Shown here piece by piece: positions 22,431 to 33,995 of a stretch of DNA of 64,000 nucleotides. This stretch comes from Phragmites australis (lineage: Eukaryota > Streptophyta > Magnoliopsida > Poales > Poaceae): assembly GCF_958298935.1 (NCBI RefSeq), contig NC_084939.1, forward strand, positions 6,463,501 through 6,527,500, read 5' to 3'. The notes below the pieces were generated by a model. The model saw nothing but the letters and a program-made list of their open reading frames with translations, was not told where the DNA came from and did no database searches. The first letter of the stretch is position 1. Each line of letters opens with the position of its first letter. A program made the position numbers and the translations under genes.

Positions 22431-22811
22431 GCTGGCTGTCTCCTTCCTCCCTTCTCCTCTCTTGCTGTTCAACGTTCAAACGCTTCCTCCTCCCTCGGTC
22501 GCCCAGTCGCCATTGACGACCACCTCCACCTCCCTCCCCTCCCTTAAATCCCTCCTCTCCCCGCCTCCCCTCCCCACCCAACCCATCCGCCCCTCATTCC
22601 CTCCAGCTTCACCGAATCAGCAGCCCGCCTCAAAAATCTCCAAGAAACCATCTTGGAATCCAAGAACTCAAGAATCGAAGCTAAGGATCCCAAGAACGAG
22701 GTCGACGGTCAAGAAATCCAAGAATTTTCGCGAAGAACGCTAGGAGGCGTCCCGAGAGGAGGAGAAGAATTGTGTAGACGAGAGTCCGGGGGGGATTAGA
22801 GAGGGGCCAAG
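22431..22811 (+). other. LCB2: LCB2 5' untranslated region
   Basis: Composition changes abruptly to a C/T-rich leader (TCTCCTTCCTCCCTTCTCC and repeated CCTCC/CTCCC), then a purine-rich stretch with repeated CCAAGAA motifs just before the ATG. An upstream ATG at 22462 opens a 93-codon frame that stops at 22741-22743, before the LCB2 start. If transcription starts upstream of it, it could act as an upstream ORF. The leader extent is inferred from composition. Confidence 0.5.
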
Positions 22812-25800
22812 ATGGTGAGGCTGCCGTACACTACGGCGCTGACGACGCTGTTCAGCTACGGGCTGCTCTTCGCGTTCGGCCAACTCAGGGATTTCTTCCG
22901 CAAGCTTGTCGACTGGTTCAAGGCAAAAAACGTCAAGGTACGCGGGGCGGGCAGTCCAATTGCGCCTCTACCCGTCTGGATCCGGTCGGTTTCGTTGCGA
23001 TTATGGTCGGTTTCTTGATGGGTGTCTCATTCAGGGGTTGGGTTGATGCAGGGGTATGCACCGATCTGCCTGGGCTTGGAGGATTTCTACGTGCGCCGGC
23101 TTTACCTGCGGATCCAGGTGAGGAATTTTAGATGCCTCCTGGTTAGGTAGATACATCTGAATTCGTCGGTGAATTCGTTTGTGATTTGGGATGTGCTTTG
23201 TGATTATGATAAGCTGAGCAAATTGTTGGTGTCTGAAGGCCTGTTGTTGCGTTATCATGAAATGGTTAGATATTCTTATGTTTGTGCAGTTATATTTTGC
23301 TTCATACTATGAAATTATTTACTGTGTTGGAATTCAGTCACTTCTGTGTTTTGCTCTTATGTTCAGAAGATTAGATTTTGTTGCGTTGTGAGCAATTTTG
23401 GATGCAATATCTCTGATTTTTCTTAGTTTATGTTCACAGTCTTTAGGGAGATCAATTTTGGGTGGCTATGTGCTTGATTCTTTCAAGGCTTTGAATTACA
23501 TGAGTACCTGACACTAGTGAACAAACAAATTATTAGTACATATTATTTCTGTCGCAAAGTAATGTATTTTCTGAAAAGCATAACATGTTTTGTGTGCATA
23601 ATTTCTTTTTACTTTATTCTTTTGCTGTTTGATAGAACTTTGAGCAAAAGGGGGTAGTGTCTCTGATAGCCAGCTGAATGTTGTGTTTATGAATGTGGCA
23701 TAATCCAGTCATGATGTCAGCATGCTCATTAGGAATGTGCTGACAAGATTGTCCCCTGCAGTTTATTCATTGTTGATTGCATTGGATATTAATCAATGAA
23801 CATTTGTTGTTGTTCAGGACTGCTTTGGTAGACCAATTGCTAGTGCACCAGATTCTTGGTTTGACGTTGTTGAGCGCTACTCGAATGACAATAACAAGAC
23901 ATTACAGTAAGCTTTCATTCTAACATTCTAATAATCTATTTGTGGGAAAAATCTCTAGCTTAGGCAACATACTAAAGAAACAAATGTAATCAACATTATC
24001 CTTCATGCATATTTAGAAGGCATTTTTTAGAAAGCCAAATGACCCCTTCTGACGTATATGTGATTTTGATAAAATAAGGACCAAAATAAATGAAATAAAA
24101 GAAGTTTCAACTTTGCCTCACACTTGTCACTATTTTTGCAGACGGACCTCGAATACCACCAGATGCCTCAACCTAGGATCATACAACTACCTTGGATTTG
24201 CTGCAGCAGATGAGTACTGCACTCCGCATGTTATCGAGTCTCTCAAGAAATACTCACCAAGCACCTGCAGTGTTCGTGTTGATGGAGGTATACCTGGATG
24301 CTCATCGTGCCTTTTTTTTTTGCCATTTTTTAGGAACCACAAATATGTTAATACCAAGTTGATCCCTTTTATCTTGCCAGGCACAACCAAACTTCACACC
24401 GAGCTGGAGGAGTTGGCTGCACGCTTTGTTGGAAAGCCTGCCGCTATCCTCTTTGGCATGGGTTATGTTACAAACTCTGCCATCATTCCCTGCCTAATTG
24501 GAAAGGTTTGTTCAAATGCTTATTGCATCGAGTAACTAAAAACTTGCTAAACTGATCTGCAATTTACTTACTTCACCTTTTCACGTTCCAGGGGGGGCTG
24601 ATAATTAGTGACTCACTAAACCATAATTCAATTGTCAATGGTGCAAGGGGATCTGGTGCAACTGTGCGGGTTTTCCAGCATAACTGTAAGCTGCTATTCC
24701 TTCGAACATTCCAAAGCAATATTCAGTGTCTGTAGTCCATGGTGACCTATCATTTCCAATGTACTACATGCAGCCCCTGCCCATTTGGAAGAGGTTCTAA
24801 GAGAGCAAATAGCTGGTGGTCAGCCACGGACACACAGACCATGGAAGAAGATCATTGTCATTGTTGAGGGTATCTACAGCATGGAAGGGGAGCTGTGCAA
24901 ACTCCCTGAGATCATAGCTGTCTGCAAGAAATACAAGGTTCGAGGAACTTCCTTCTATTGTCTGTTTTTAGTTTGGCACATAATGAACAGTATATTGCTT
25001 GAATTTTTCCTGATTCTCGATCCATTAGCAAGCTGAACTGAGTGCAACAAAGAGGATTAATCATATTCATGTTCTCATTGTTCTGTCAAACAGGCTTACA
25101 CATATCTGGATGAGGCCCATAGCATCGGCGCTGTTGGGCAGTCTGGCCGAGGCGTTTGTGAGCTCCTAGGGGTTGACCCAGCTGATGTAGATATAATGAT
25201 GGGTACTTTCACAAAGTCATTTGGATCATGTGGTGGATATATTGCCGCATCAAAGGTGCGTAAAAGAACAATGTTGCCATGCTACTTGTGATTTGGACTG
25301 CCTTGATGATTTGCTAATCCATCTTGCTTGAACTTTCAGGAGATAATTCAGCACCTGAAGCATAGTTGCCCAGCCCATCTCTATGCTACTTCCATGTCAC
25401 CGCCAGCAGTGCAACAAGTTATTTCTGCTATTAAAGTGATCCTTGGAGAGGATGGCTCCAACAGAGGTACTTAACGATCACTGTTTTCCTACTTCTTTTG
25501 CCCTTTTAAATGTGCCGCAATATCCACCATGCCGAGTGCTAGTTTGAATAATCTGTTTTCCCCCTTTTTGCTTGTTTTGTCTTGCAGGTGCCCAGAAACT
25601 TGCACGCATTCGTGAGAACAGTAATTTCTTCAGGTCAGAGCTCAAGAAGATGGGTTTTGAGGTTCTTGGCGACAATGATTCTCCTGTTATGCCCATAATG
25701 CTCTACAATCCGGCGAAGATCCCTGCATTTTCTAGGGAGTGCCTCAGACAAAAGGTAGTGGAAGAGGTTTTTCATTAACTCTAAAGAAATGTAATATTCG

Positions 25801-26184
25801 CATGTAGTCCATCACTACTTGCACCAGTGGTTCCACAATTCCCATTGACATGCAACTGATTAAGTTCTTATGTTTTAGGTTGCTATTGTTACTGTGGCAT
25901 TTCCTGCCACACCTCTCCTACTTGCAAGAGCGCGTATCTGCATTTCTGCTTCACACACCAGGGAGGACCTGATGAAAGCCCTTGATGTGAGTTGTTTTTT
26001 CACGCGCATAAATATTAAATACCTCTCTTTGTTCAGGCACACATATCTAGACCATATTGACATTATTCTCTTCTTTGCAATTCACTTTTAGGTTATCAGC
26101 AGAGTTGGTGATCTTGTGGGCATCAAATACTTCCCTGCAGAACCACCGAAGATTGCTGAAGCGGATCATGACAAGCTGGAGTAA
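22812..26184 (+). CDS. LCB2: Serine palmitoyltransferase subunit 2 (LCB2), 12 exons
   Basis: This catalytic subunit pairs with LCB1 in the ER membrane and condenses serine with palmitoyl-CoA to 3-ketodihydrosphingosine, the first step of sphingolipid synthesis. Twelve exons with GT-AG borders: 22812-22937, 23052-23117, 23818-23906, 24142-24287, 24381-24505, 24592-24685, 24774-24937, 25094-25255, 25340-25466, 25588-25754, 25879-25986, 26092-26184. Together they encode 488 residues, the usual plant LCB2 length. The hydrophobic N-terminus (residues 5-25) fits a membrane anchor. The aminotransferase-fold PLP site is intact: YLDEAHSIG (274-282) and [13 protein letters not shown] with Schiff-base Lys 311. 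LCB2 rather than LCB1 follows from that lysine motif. All splice phases are consistent and there are no internal stops. Rice has several LCB2 copies; the adjacent AFB gene suggests the rice LCB2d position (from memory). Confidence 0.96.
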
Positions 26185-26700
26185 GGATGAACCCTGATTT
26201 ACCCCATGAACAACTCAAGTTTTTTGAACCCCAAGCAAAGTTATCGACAAATCATTATGGAAACAAGTGCATCTTGAGCAGTTTCATAGCGTTGATTTGG
26301 GATTTTGTCGATACATGAGAATCCAGAATCCATCTTGTTAGCTGACTATTGTTTGTTGATTGTACAACTATCCTTCCAAATGTGTATAGCTGGTCGAAGT
26401 TCAATTATTCTATTGTTAATTAATTCTCCTTATGTAATACAAGATAGGTGCAATATAAATTTTCAGATAACATCTCTAGTGATTTGCTTCTATGAGATCA
26501 TTGACACCTCTGAAGGCATCTTGCCTTCAGGTACATTTTAGTACTTTGTCAGTGTTCTATGAGATGAAGTAGACGTTTGTTCACAACGCATACAAGCATA
26601 GTGCAGATGGGAAGACACTTCTCCATATCCCCACTATCCTATAATGGGATCGAACAAAAAAGTATTCCACTATCTTAAATTCCTAATTTTACCAGTACAG
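26185..26700 (+). other. LCB2: LCB2 3' untranslated region (approximate)
   Basis: Non-coding sequence follows the TAA at 26182-26184. No unambiguous AATAAA signal is seen nearby. AATGTGTATAG- and GTTGTTGATTG-type T-rich stretches occur at 26340-26400. The end point is a guess. Confidence 0.35.
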
Positions 26701-27441
26701 CACATATAGGTTCTTGGCCACCCATTTCTTGTCTACATCTAAGTTTACTTCGCTAAGAAAAGTATTGGCCTGACAAAGTATAGACTGCTGCAAACTAATG
26801 CTAAGTGGCAGATAATTTTTATCTGGTAAATTTGAAATACGTTTTGTTACATTTTTATCACGACATGTGTTATGGTAGCCAGAATATTTATTCTCTCTTT
26901 AGAACAGTGATAAATTGTATTGCACCTGATGTAATTTTGTCCAAATTAAGAATATCCGGAAAGATCAACTTCCATTAATTTCTTTGCTTTTTAGTTATTT
27001 GTTCTTGTGTTTTGACTTGCATATCGAGTCGGTACCATGTTGGCCAATTAATTTCGTTTTAGATGATTGATCAATTGAATTGGTAGAGTTGGATGATATT
27101 CCTACTTGTTTTCAATCTCATCTTCCTATGGTCGTTTTGGTGCTGAATGACGCAGCGCTCTATTGAACAGTTGATTTAACACAATATTTCAGATTATACA
27201 ATCATGGAATCAATCCTCTAATTACTCAGTGCAACGCTCAATATTTCCAACAAGGATTTTTTTTCTTTTTGTAATTCATTTTCCAAGTTAGTTTCCCTGC
27301 TATAGATATATATGTGCTACAGCTCTACGGATATTTTGACATATTCTTCCTAGCATAAAAAAAGTATTTTGACATTTTCTGCTATAATTTAGAGGCCGCA
27401 TTTTGACTTTACAGTCTCTAAAGCGGAACTCTGACTTTCAA
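26701..27441. other. Intergenic sequence between LCB2 and AFB
   Basis: AT-rich sequence without recognisable genes or repeats. No feature beyond short A/T runs can be supported. Confidence 0.5.
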
Positions 27442-27450
27442 TTTTATTTA

Positions 27451-27817
27451 GGGTAAATATCACAAATATCCTATCACAAAACTAGGTCGGTTGTTTTCAC
27501 CTCACAAATTTTGGATAAAGTTTCACATGAGTACACGTTTTGTCCTCAATCTGCAGAACTACACTTTTTTATAACACAATTTCACAAAACTACACTTTGA
27601 AGAGCTTGAGCCCACATGACATACTCACACTCTAAATTAGTACGCCACATGTGTATGCTGTGTTGTTTTAGTGTTTTAAGAAAAAAATTGTTGCATAGTG
27701 TATTATTGTGAACCGGAAAAAAAAGTGTAATTCAGTGAGGTTTTATGGAATGAAAACAAATGAGTGCAATCATATAATAATTAACCTAGAAGAAGGTTGG
27801 TTTTGTGATATTTACTC
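27451..27817. mobile_element. Mutator-type MITE with perfect 9-bp duplication
   Basis: The ends GGGTAAATATCACAAA (left) and GAGTAAATATCACAAAACC (right, reverse strand) are terminal inverted repeats. TTTTATTTA occurs immediately outside both ends (27442-27450 and 27818-27826). The 367-bp interior contains CACAAAACTA motifs like those of the element at 19491-20265, so the two belong to one superfamily. Confidence 0.88.
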
Positions 27818-27826
27818 TTTTATTTA

Positions 27827-28790
27827 TTGACAAATGGATTACTATAGCTCTCACAGCCCAGCCTCTCGTAGCATTTACCTCAAATGAACAAGTATATATA
27901 AACTAAATTCTACAACAAAACACATCAATCACAAGACCGCAAAATAAATTGAACAGGTACATCCGAATTAAGTTCTACAACATAACACACGTAGCTCTTC
28001 TGTGTATTTAGAAAAAAATACGTGTCTTCTGCGTATTACTATAGCTCCCACAAGCTAATTCATACCAGTGATAAAAAGATTCCATGATAATGTAACTTGC
28101 TCGCTCTCATTCGAGACTAGACTTAGGCAGCATGCGAGCTAGAAGCTAAAATGTCATGCAACTTGTTCGGAATGCAAGAATTCCACGCCAAACCATCCCA
28201 TTCCCATTCATATGGAGAAAGTGGCAAAAATCTAAAAATAGACAACATACGTGATTATATTTGTTGAAATAGATAACATGCTATCGTATTTATAAATTTA
28301 GTATACGTATTCAGTACCTCATTTATCGAAAATTTATTTTCGATACACTATGCACCGAAAAAATTGGGACTAGCCCATATTTGCACATAAGGCGTCGAAA
28401 ATCACTTGTATTCGATACCTCATATGCCGAATATAGTGCACAATGCCATATTCAGTACATAAGATGCCGAATATGGATGTGCATCATCACTTCCCGGTAT
28501 GAACATTAACCTCAGCGAGTTTAATTTTCCTTCTACTCTTCTTTAAAATGGTGGTATTTGGTTATTCCAAAAATCTTATAATTTTTTTATATATTCTATA
28601 ATCCACGTGCAATCCATTTTAATTAGATTCACCAAAAATTATTTGTATACTTTAAACTAAAATTCTAAAAAAACTAATATCTTTATCTATTTCGGTAAAT
28701 ACGATTAGTGTATACTATCTATTTTTTATTTGGCTTTATTTGGCCGGAAGAAAGCTAGGCAAACAGTGTTTTGTTTGGTGGTATTATTCG
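27827..28790. other. Spacer with repeated CCGAATA/TCGAAAAT motifs
   Basis: No gene is present. The stretch 28300-28490 repeats short motifs around GTATTCGATACCTCATATGC and CCGAATAT, in both orientations, including the palindrome TCGAAAATTTATTTTCGA (28327-28344). The identity of this repeat is unknown. Confidence 0.5.
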
Positions 28791-28794
28791 TCCA

Positions 28795-29090
28795 CGTAGC
28801 ACCGGATCCGCAATACTTTGTTAGGAGATTGAAATGCCCGTATCTCTAGCTGTAAGTTGGAGATTTGTGCGAGGTGAAGAAGTTTCCACGGCGGAGTTGC
28901 AAGTGGTGCTGCCTCAAAAAAGACTGTCGCCCAGTGTCTAGCTCGTTGGGATTACTCTTACGCGTAGCCGGAGCTGTAACACTTTATCAGAAGATCTGAG
29001 TGTCCACATCTGCCACTGAAAGCTGATGATTTGCGCGAGCCGAGAGAAAATTCCACGGCGAAATTGCGACCGATTTCTGCCTAGTTAGCG
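28795..29090. repeat. Degenerate 167-bp tandem duplication upstream of AFB
   Basis: Two diverged copies are recognisable: CGTAGCACCGGATCCGCAA at 28795 and CGTAGCCGGAGCTGTAA at 28963. They share later blocks GAGATTTGTGCGAG / GATGATTTGCGCGAG and TTCCACGGCGGAGTTGC (28884) / TTCCACGGCGAAATTGC (29051), giving a period of about 167 bp. It lies directly upstream of the presumed AFB leader and may contain duplicated promoter sequence. Confidence 0.55.
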
Positions 29091-29094
29091 ATTA

Positions 29095-29866
29095 GTAGAA
29101 AGAAGTGACAGGGACAGACAGACATACCCGGAGGTGGCGACGACTGGTACGAGGACTCGACTGGAGGAGGAAGGGGAGAGGGAGGAGGCGGCCTTCCAAG
29201 AACCCACCCTTATGTGAGAAATTTCCAAGTCTCCTCCTTGTAGATTCCATCTCTCCATCTCCTTCTTCGATCCGATTGAACGATGCTGGTGTGTCGTTCA
29301 ATTTCCGGTTGATTTCGAGCTGAAACTTCTGTTCTTTTTCCGGTTGTGGTTTGATGTGTAGTTCTTTTGGGATTGTTCCTCTTCATTTATCATTAGAGAT
29401 TGGTTTCGAGTCATAGGAATGGATATATTTTGATCTTGTGAATTTGGGGAGACCGTCTCAAAGATGCGATTGATCAAGAAACGGCCAAGAAATTCCGATT
29501 TCCCGGGAATTTGAGGTCTAATTCCGTGTCTATGTTTAGTTTCTGCGATTTCTGTTCGTTGAAATTGCAGGGTTCATGTGCGCTGTTGCTAATTTATTCT
29601 GATAGTCAATCCGTAATCCACTCTCCAACCTGTCTTAATTCTTGTCAATTAAAACCAAGTGCTATTTGGTGCAAATTAGTTCATAGTATTGTTCGGAAAA
29701 GAAAAATAGTCCATAGTCCAGTACCGAATTCGTGTTTGATTCCTGTAAATAATAATTAATTGCTACCTAATTCTAACACCGCAATTTGTCTCTTTTCCAA
29801 GTACATGAACAGGTAGCAAATGCAAACGGTGCAGGTAATGGAGGTTCAATAGGATTCTAGGGAACC
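29095..29866 (+). other. Presumed AFB 5' leader with intron
   Basis: Purine-rich leader sequence at 29100-29300 is followed by T-rich, intron-like sequence up to about 29800. An acceptor such as TTTTCCAAG (about 29802) or GGTGCAG (about 29834) would join the leader to the region just before the ATG at 29867. A 5' leader intron would be plausible for this family. Exact borders need transcript data. Confidence 0.4.
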
Positions 29867-32800
29867 ATGGAATACTTCCCGGAGGAAGTAGTAGAGCCAA
29901 TCCTTGGCTATGTAACCTCACACCGGGACCGCAACGCCGTGTCGCTGGTGTGCCGAGCATGGTACCACATTGAGCGCCTCAGCCGCCGCTCGGTGCTTGT
30001 AAGCAACTGCTATGCAGTGCATCCAGAGCGTGTACATGTGCGTTTTCCCAGCATGCGCTCACTGAGCGTAAAGGGAAAACCACACTTCGGTGACTTCAAC
30101 CTTGTTCCGGCGGGTTGGGGCGCCATAGCAGAGCCATGGGTGAATGCGTGCGCCCGTGCATGCCCGGGACTTGAGGAGCTCCGGCTGAAGCGGATGGTTG
30201 TCACTGATGAGTGCCTCAAGCTGGTTGCTTGCTCTTTCGCCAATTTTAAGTCACTTGTCCTTATCAGCTGTGAGGGGTTCAGCACTGCTGGGCTTGCTAC
30301 TATTGCCACCAATTGTAGGTGAGAATTCTAAAAGATTGGAAATTCTATGTTAAATATCTTCAATTTGAGGAAGAACCTGCCGATAATTGTCCTGCTTCAT
30401 CCAGCATGGCTATTTTGATCAACTACAATTTTATTCAATTTAGTGTTAGGTCTACAATCTTCTTTCTGATGAGTTTATGGCTTGCGGGCCATTTTATACC
30501 AGATCAAGTATGTTTTTTCATCTCTATGTACTTGGTTGGATCTTGATTATTAGAATTTATCCATTGTGTGTTTACAGATAAAGATTTCCTAATGGGAATT
30601 GTCAACACAATGCAAAACCTACTAAAGAAAAGTTATCTGCAATTCCAGTTGTACCTCATCCTGAGCATTTGAACTTGTTCCGAGTAGTTTTTGGCAGTTT
30701 CTCTGTAGCTGTTCTGTATAAAGATTTAAGTCAAGAAATTTTGTTTAGGATTTCTCTGATTTATGACTGAATATCATCATTGTGATCATGAATGCTTTGC
30801 AGAGTGCAGACTCTTAAACAAAAGTCTCTGACAAAAGGTAGTATATATTGTTTCATTAAGTCTGCTTAGTACAGGTGTACTGCTTGAGTGCTTGTATGGT
30901 TTTGGTTTCTTGTTTTTCTTTCTCTAGTAAAGTACATTTTTATAGAATCTGCACGACTGCATGCATATACATCTGGTAGCCAATATTGTTATGTATAACA
31001 TTTTTTTGGGTGGGTGAGGGGGGGGGGTGGCAAGGGGGTTGCAAATGGAGGTTTGGTGAGGTAGTACTGCATTTACATGACTGGAATAACATCAAAACCT
31101 TTTTTTAGACAAGTGGAATGCACATTAAGGTTTGGTTAAATAGTGTTGCAATTATGTAACTGGAATACTTGCATATTCTTATAACAGCAATGTTAAATGG
31201 ACTATGGGGATTGTGAATGTTTTAGAAATAGGCAAATAGCAAGTTGGAATCACCTAGAACAATGACAATTCAACACTGAAAAAAAATAGAGCAAGACACT
31301 TATTGTAGTTATGTCATATTATTGGCTTCCAGGTCTGTCTGTCATATTCTGTTGCGTGAAGCTAAGTTTATCTTCACTGTCTTCTATCTGTTTAGTTTGC
31401 TATAGAGATGTTACTTATGGTTAGTCCACTCCATCTTCCATATTTTACATCTCTTTGCTTTTAGGTTTCTCAAGGAACTGGACTTACAAGAGAGTCTAGT
31501 GAAACATCAAGGCCATGATTGGATTAATTGTTTCCCCAAGCCTTCTACATCTCTAGAATACTTGAATTTTGCTTGCTTGGCTGGGGAGGTGAATGCTCAT
31601 GCATTGGAGAAACTTGTTGCAAGGAGTCCGAATCTTAAAAGCTTAAGGTTGAATCGTGCAGTTCCATTTGATGTTTTAGCGAGAATGCTTTCTCACACAC
31701 CTAAGTTGGAGGATTTAGGTACGGGATCTTTTGTACGAGGCAATAATGCTGGTGCATTCATCAGTCTATTCACTGCTCTCGGACAATGCAGTTCGCTGAA
31801 GAGTTTATCTGGGTTTTGGGATGCTCTGGGCATGCTTCTTCCAGCAATTTCTTCTGTTTGCAAGAACCTAACATGCCTGAATCTCAGCTATGCACGAGCG
31901 ATTCGATGTGCTGATCTCATCAATGTTATTCGTAAGTGTGCGAAACTCCGGCTCTTATGGGTAAGATACTAGCAGTGTTGCTAGGAACTTTTAGTCTCTC
32001 TTTGTTACATTAACTAGAAATAACTTGCACAACGTGGCTAGATTGGAAAATATAGTTGAATTCGATATATAGCTCTAATGGCTATGATTGGAAATACAGT
32101 TATGTTTGCTATATGAATCTAATGCATATAATTAAAAATTTAAAATGTAGTTGTATTTGTTATGCAACTGTAAAAAGCTTTAATTAATCTACACCTTTAC
32201 AATCTGGGCTGACCAAAATTTGCAATCTTTCTCCTTTTGCCCTCGATTAATGGTAGAATTTCAATGATTTCGTTCTTTTTTCCTCAGATTTTTACATATA
32301 TAGATCACCTTATGCAGTATCTGAGAGTTTAACATGGTAGATTATATTTGATTGTCAGCTAACAAAAATTTCTGGCTGCATCTATTTCATGATTGATTAC
32401 ACTGGAAACTGATGGGACATGTATGTGGGAATGGGATGTTCTGTTCATGTATGAAACCCAGTTTTTAGCAACTCATGTTCTACTGCAGTTAGCAAGCAGT
32501 GTGAGCTAATGTGCTTACTTGCTTAGGGTTGAGTTGCACATTGTAGGCAAGAGTTCTGCATATTGTAACAAAATTCGACATGCATTTTGTTCATCTTTCT
32601 TGTAATTCTTTTACCGCACATTAGTTTGTTAAAATGTAGCTTGTACTAATATAGGCATGTCACACTGTTACACACTGCCAATTCAACAAGATACTTTCAT
32701 GTATTTTAGTATAATGAGCCAGCTCACAGCTGGGTATGTAAGAGATCTTTGAAATAATATCCTTTTCAACTTCCCTTGGTATATTCAGTAAGGCCACATC

Positions 32801-33995
32801 GGTTTATAATACCTCGTTTGCATTGCCATCCACAAGAAAAAGTTGCCCCCTCAGCAAAAGTCAACATGGTATTGATATCTTGAGTAAGACACTTCATGAT
32901 ATGATCGAACCTGTATGGATTGATTCTTTTCACATTTATTATGTGTTGGATTAGAGTGCTAATGTAACTTAATAACTTCACTGGGTGACTAGGGCACATA
33001 TGGCCTCAAGAATGTGTGGCTGTTCAGAGAAGCTCCATATGGGAGTTGTGTTTGACAATTCTTTAAATATAAATGCAGGCTTACTGATTGCCATTGAGTA
33101 GTCCTGATAAATGGATTTATTACAGTTAAACTTTTGCCATTCCTATGCTTGCTTCATTTGGCGATGCACTTGCTGGTTGCCTTTCTAAATAGTTAAGTCG
33201 CTTAGGCTTGATTCTTGGTTGCAGGTGTTAGATCACATTGGTGATGAAGGATTGAAGGCAGTGGCCTCTTCTTGTGTGGAGCTCCAAGAGTTGAGGGTCT
33301 TTCCTGCAAACACAGGTTTTCGAGCAAGAACTGCGGTGACAGAGGAAGGGCTGGTTGCCATATCTTCAGGCTGCCGGAAGTTAAACTCTGTGTTCTACTT
33401 CTGCGGACGAATGACCAATGCTGCGCTGATTACTGTAGCAAAGAACTGCCCACGATTCACATCCTTCAGGCTTTGCATTCTTGAGCCCAGGTCAGCAGAT
33501 GCTGTGACAGGCCAGCCACTCGATGAAGGCTTTTGGGCAATAGTCCAGTCTTGCAAAGACCTTAGGCGACTCTCTATGTCCGGCCTCCTCACGGACAGTG
33601 TGTTCCTGTACATCGGCATGTACGCCGAGAAGCTGGAGAGGCTTTCTGTAGCGTTTGCAGGTGACACCGACGACGGCATGATCTACGTGCTCAATGGCTG
33701 TAAGAACCTCAAGAAGCTAGAGATCAAGGACAGTCCATTCGGCGACGCCGCTCTTCTCGCGGGCATGCACAGGTACGAGGCGATGCGCTCCCTCTGGATG
33801 TCCTCGTGCAACATAACCTTGGGGGGCTGCAAGTTCCTCGCAGCAAGCATGCCGAACCTCAACGTCGAAGTGATGAATCAAGTGGGAGAAAGTATTGAAG
33901 AGGCCAACAACGCAAAGAAGGTGGAGAAGCTGTATCTTTACCCGACGATCGGCGGACCCAGGGGTGATGCTCCTGGATTCATCTCGGTACTCTAA
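29867..33995 (+). CDS. TIR1/AFB: TIR1/AFB auxin-receptor F-box protein, 3 exons
   Basis: This substrate-recognition subunit of a nuclear SCF ubiquitin ligase binds auxin together with Aux/IAA repressors and directs their degradation. Exons 29867-30318, 31465-31960 and 33225-33995 have GT-AG borders with intact phase and give 572 residues, normal for the family. The F-box is at residues 1-45 ([22 protein letters not shown]), followed by 18 or so leucine-rich repeats. Pocket motifs match TIR1: [13 protein letters not shown] (69-81, with the H/F contacts), FRLCIL (Arg about 398, TIR1 Arg403), LRRLSMSG (Arg about 431 and Ser about 433, TIR1 Arg436/Ser438) and LSVAFAGD. Overall wording is closest to rice AFB2/AFB3-type proteins; from memory, the neighbour of rice LCB2d is such a gene. 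Oddities: Pro 11 replaces a usual His in the F-box helix, and LEIKD replaces the common LEIRD. Confidence 0.95.
30319..31464 (+). other. AFB intron 1
   Basis: The donor AG|GTGAG (30319) and acceptor TTTTAG (ending 31464) interrupt an Arg codon. The intron contains a G-rich run (about 31012-31040, including G10) that could form a G-quadruplex. No gene lies inside. Confidence 0.9.
31961..33224 (+). other. AFB intron 2
   Basis: The donor TGG|GTAAGA (31961) and acceptor GGTTGCAG (ending 33224) separate codons in phase 0 (LLW then VLDHIGDEG). This 1.26 kb of AT-rich sequence contains no recognisable insert. Confidence 0.9.
33778..33798 (+). promoter_or_regulatory. Degenerate miR393 target site in AFB exon 3
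   Basis: This is the position where TIR1/AFB2-class genes carry the miR393 complementary site (coding for EAMRSLWM). Here it reads AGGCGATGCGCTCCCTCTGGA. Against miR393 (UCCAAAGGGAUCGCAUUGAUC, recalled from memory), counted from the miRNA 5' end, there are mismatches at positions 5, 11, 19 and 21, plus G:U pairs at 17 and 20. The mismatch at position 11 adjoins the expected cleavage bond. Confidence 0.6.

Noticed and set aside
22462..22743. 93-codon frame upstream of LCB2 as a separate protein gene
   Set aside because: Low-complexity Pro/Ser/Lys sequence within the leader; kept only as a possible upstream ORF.
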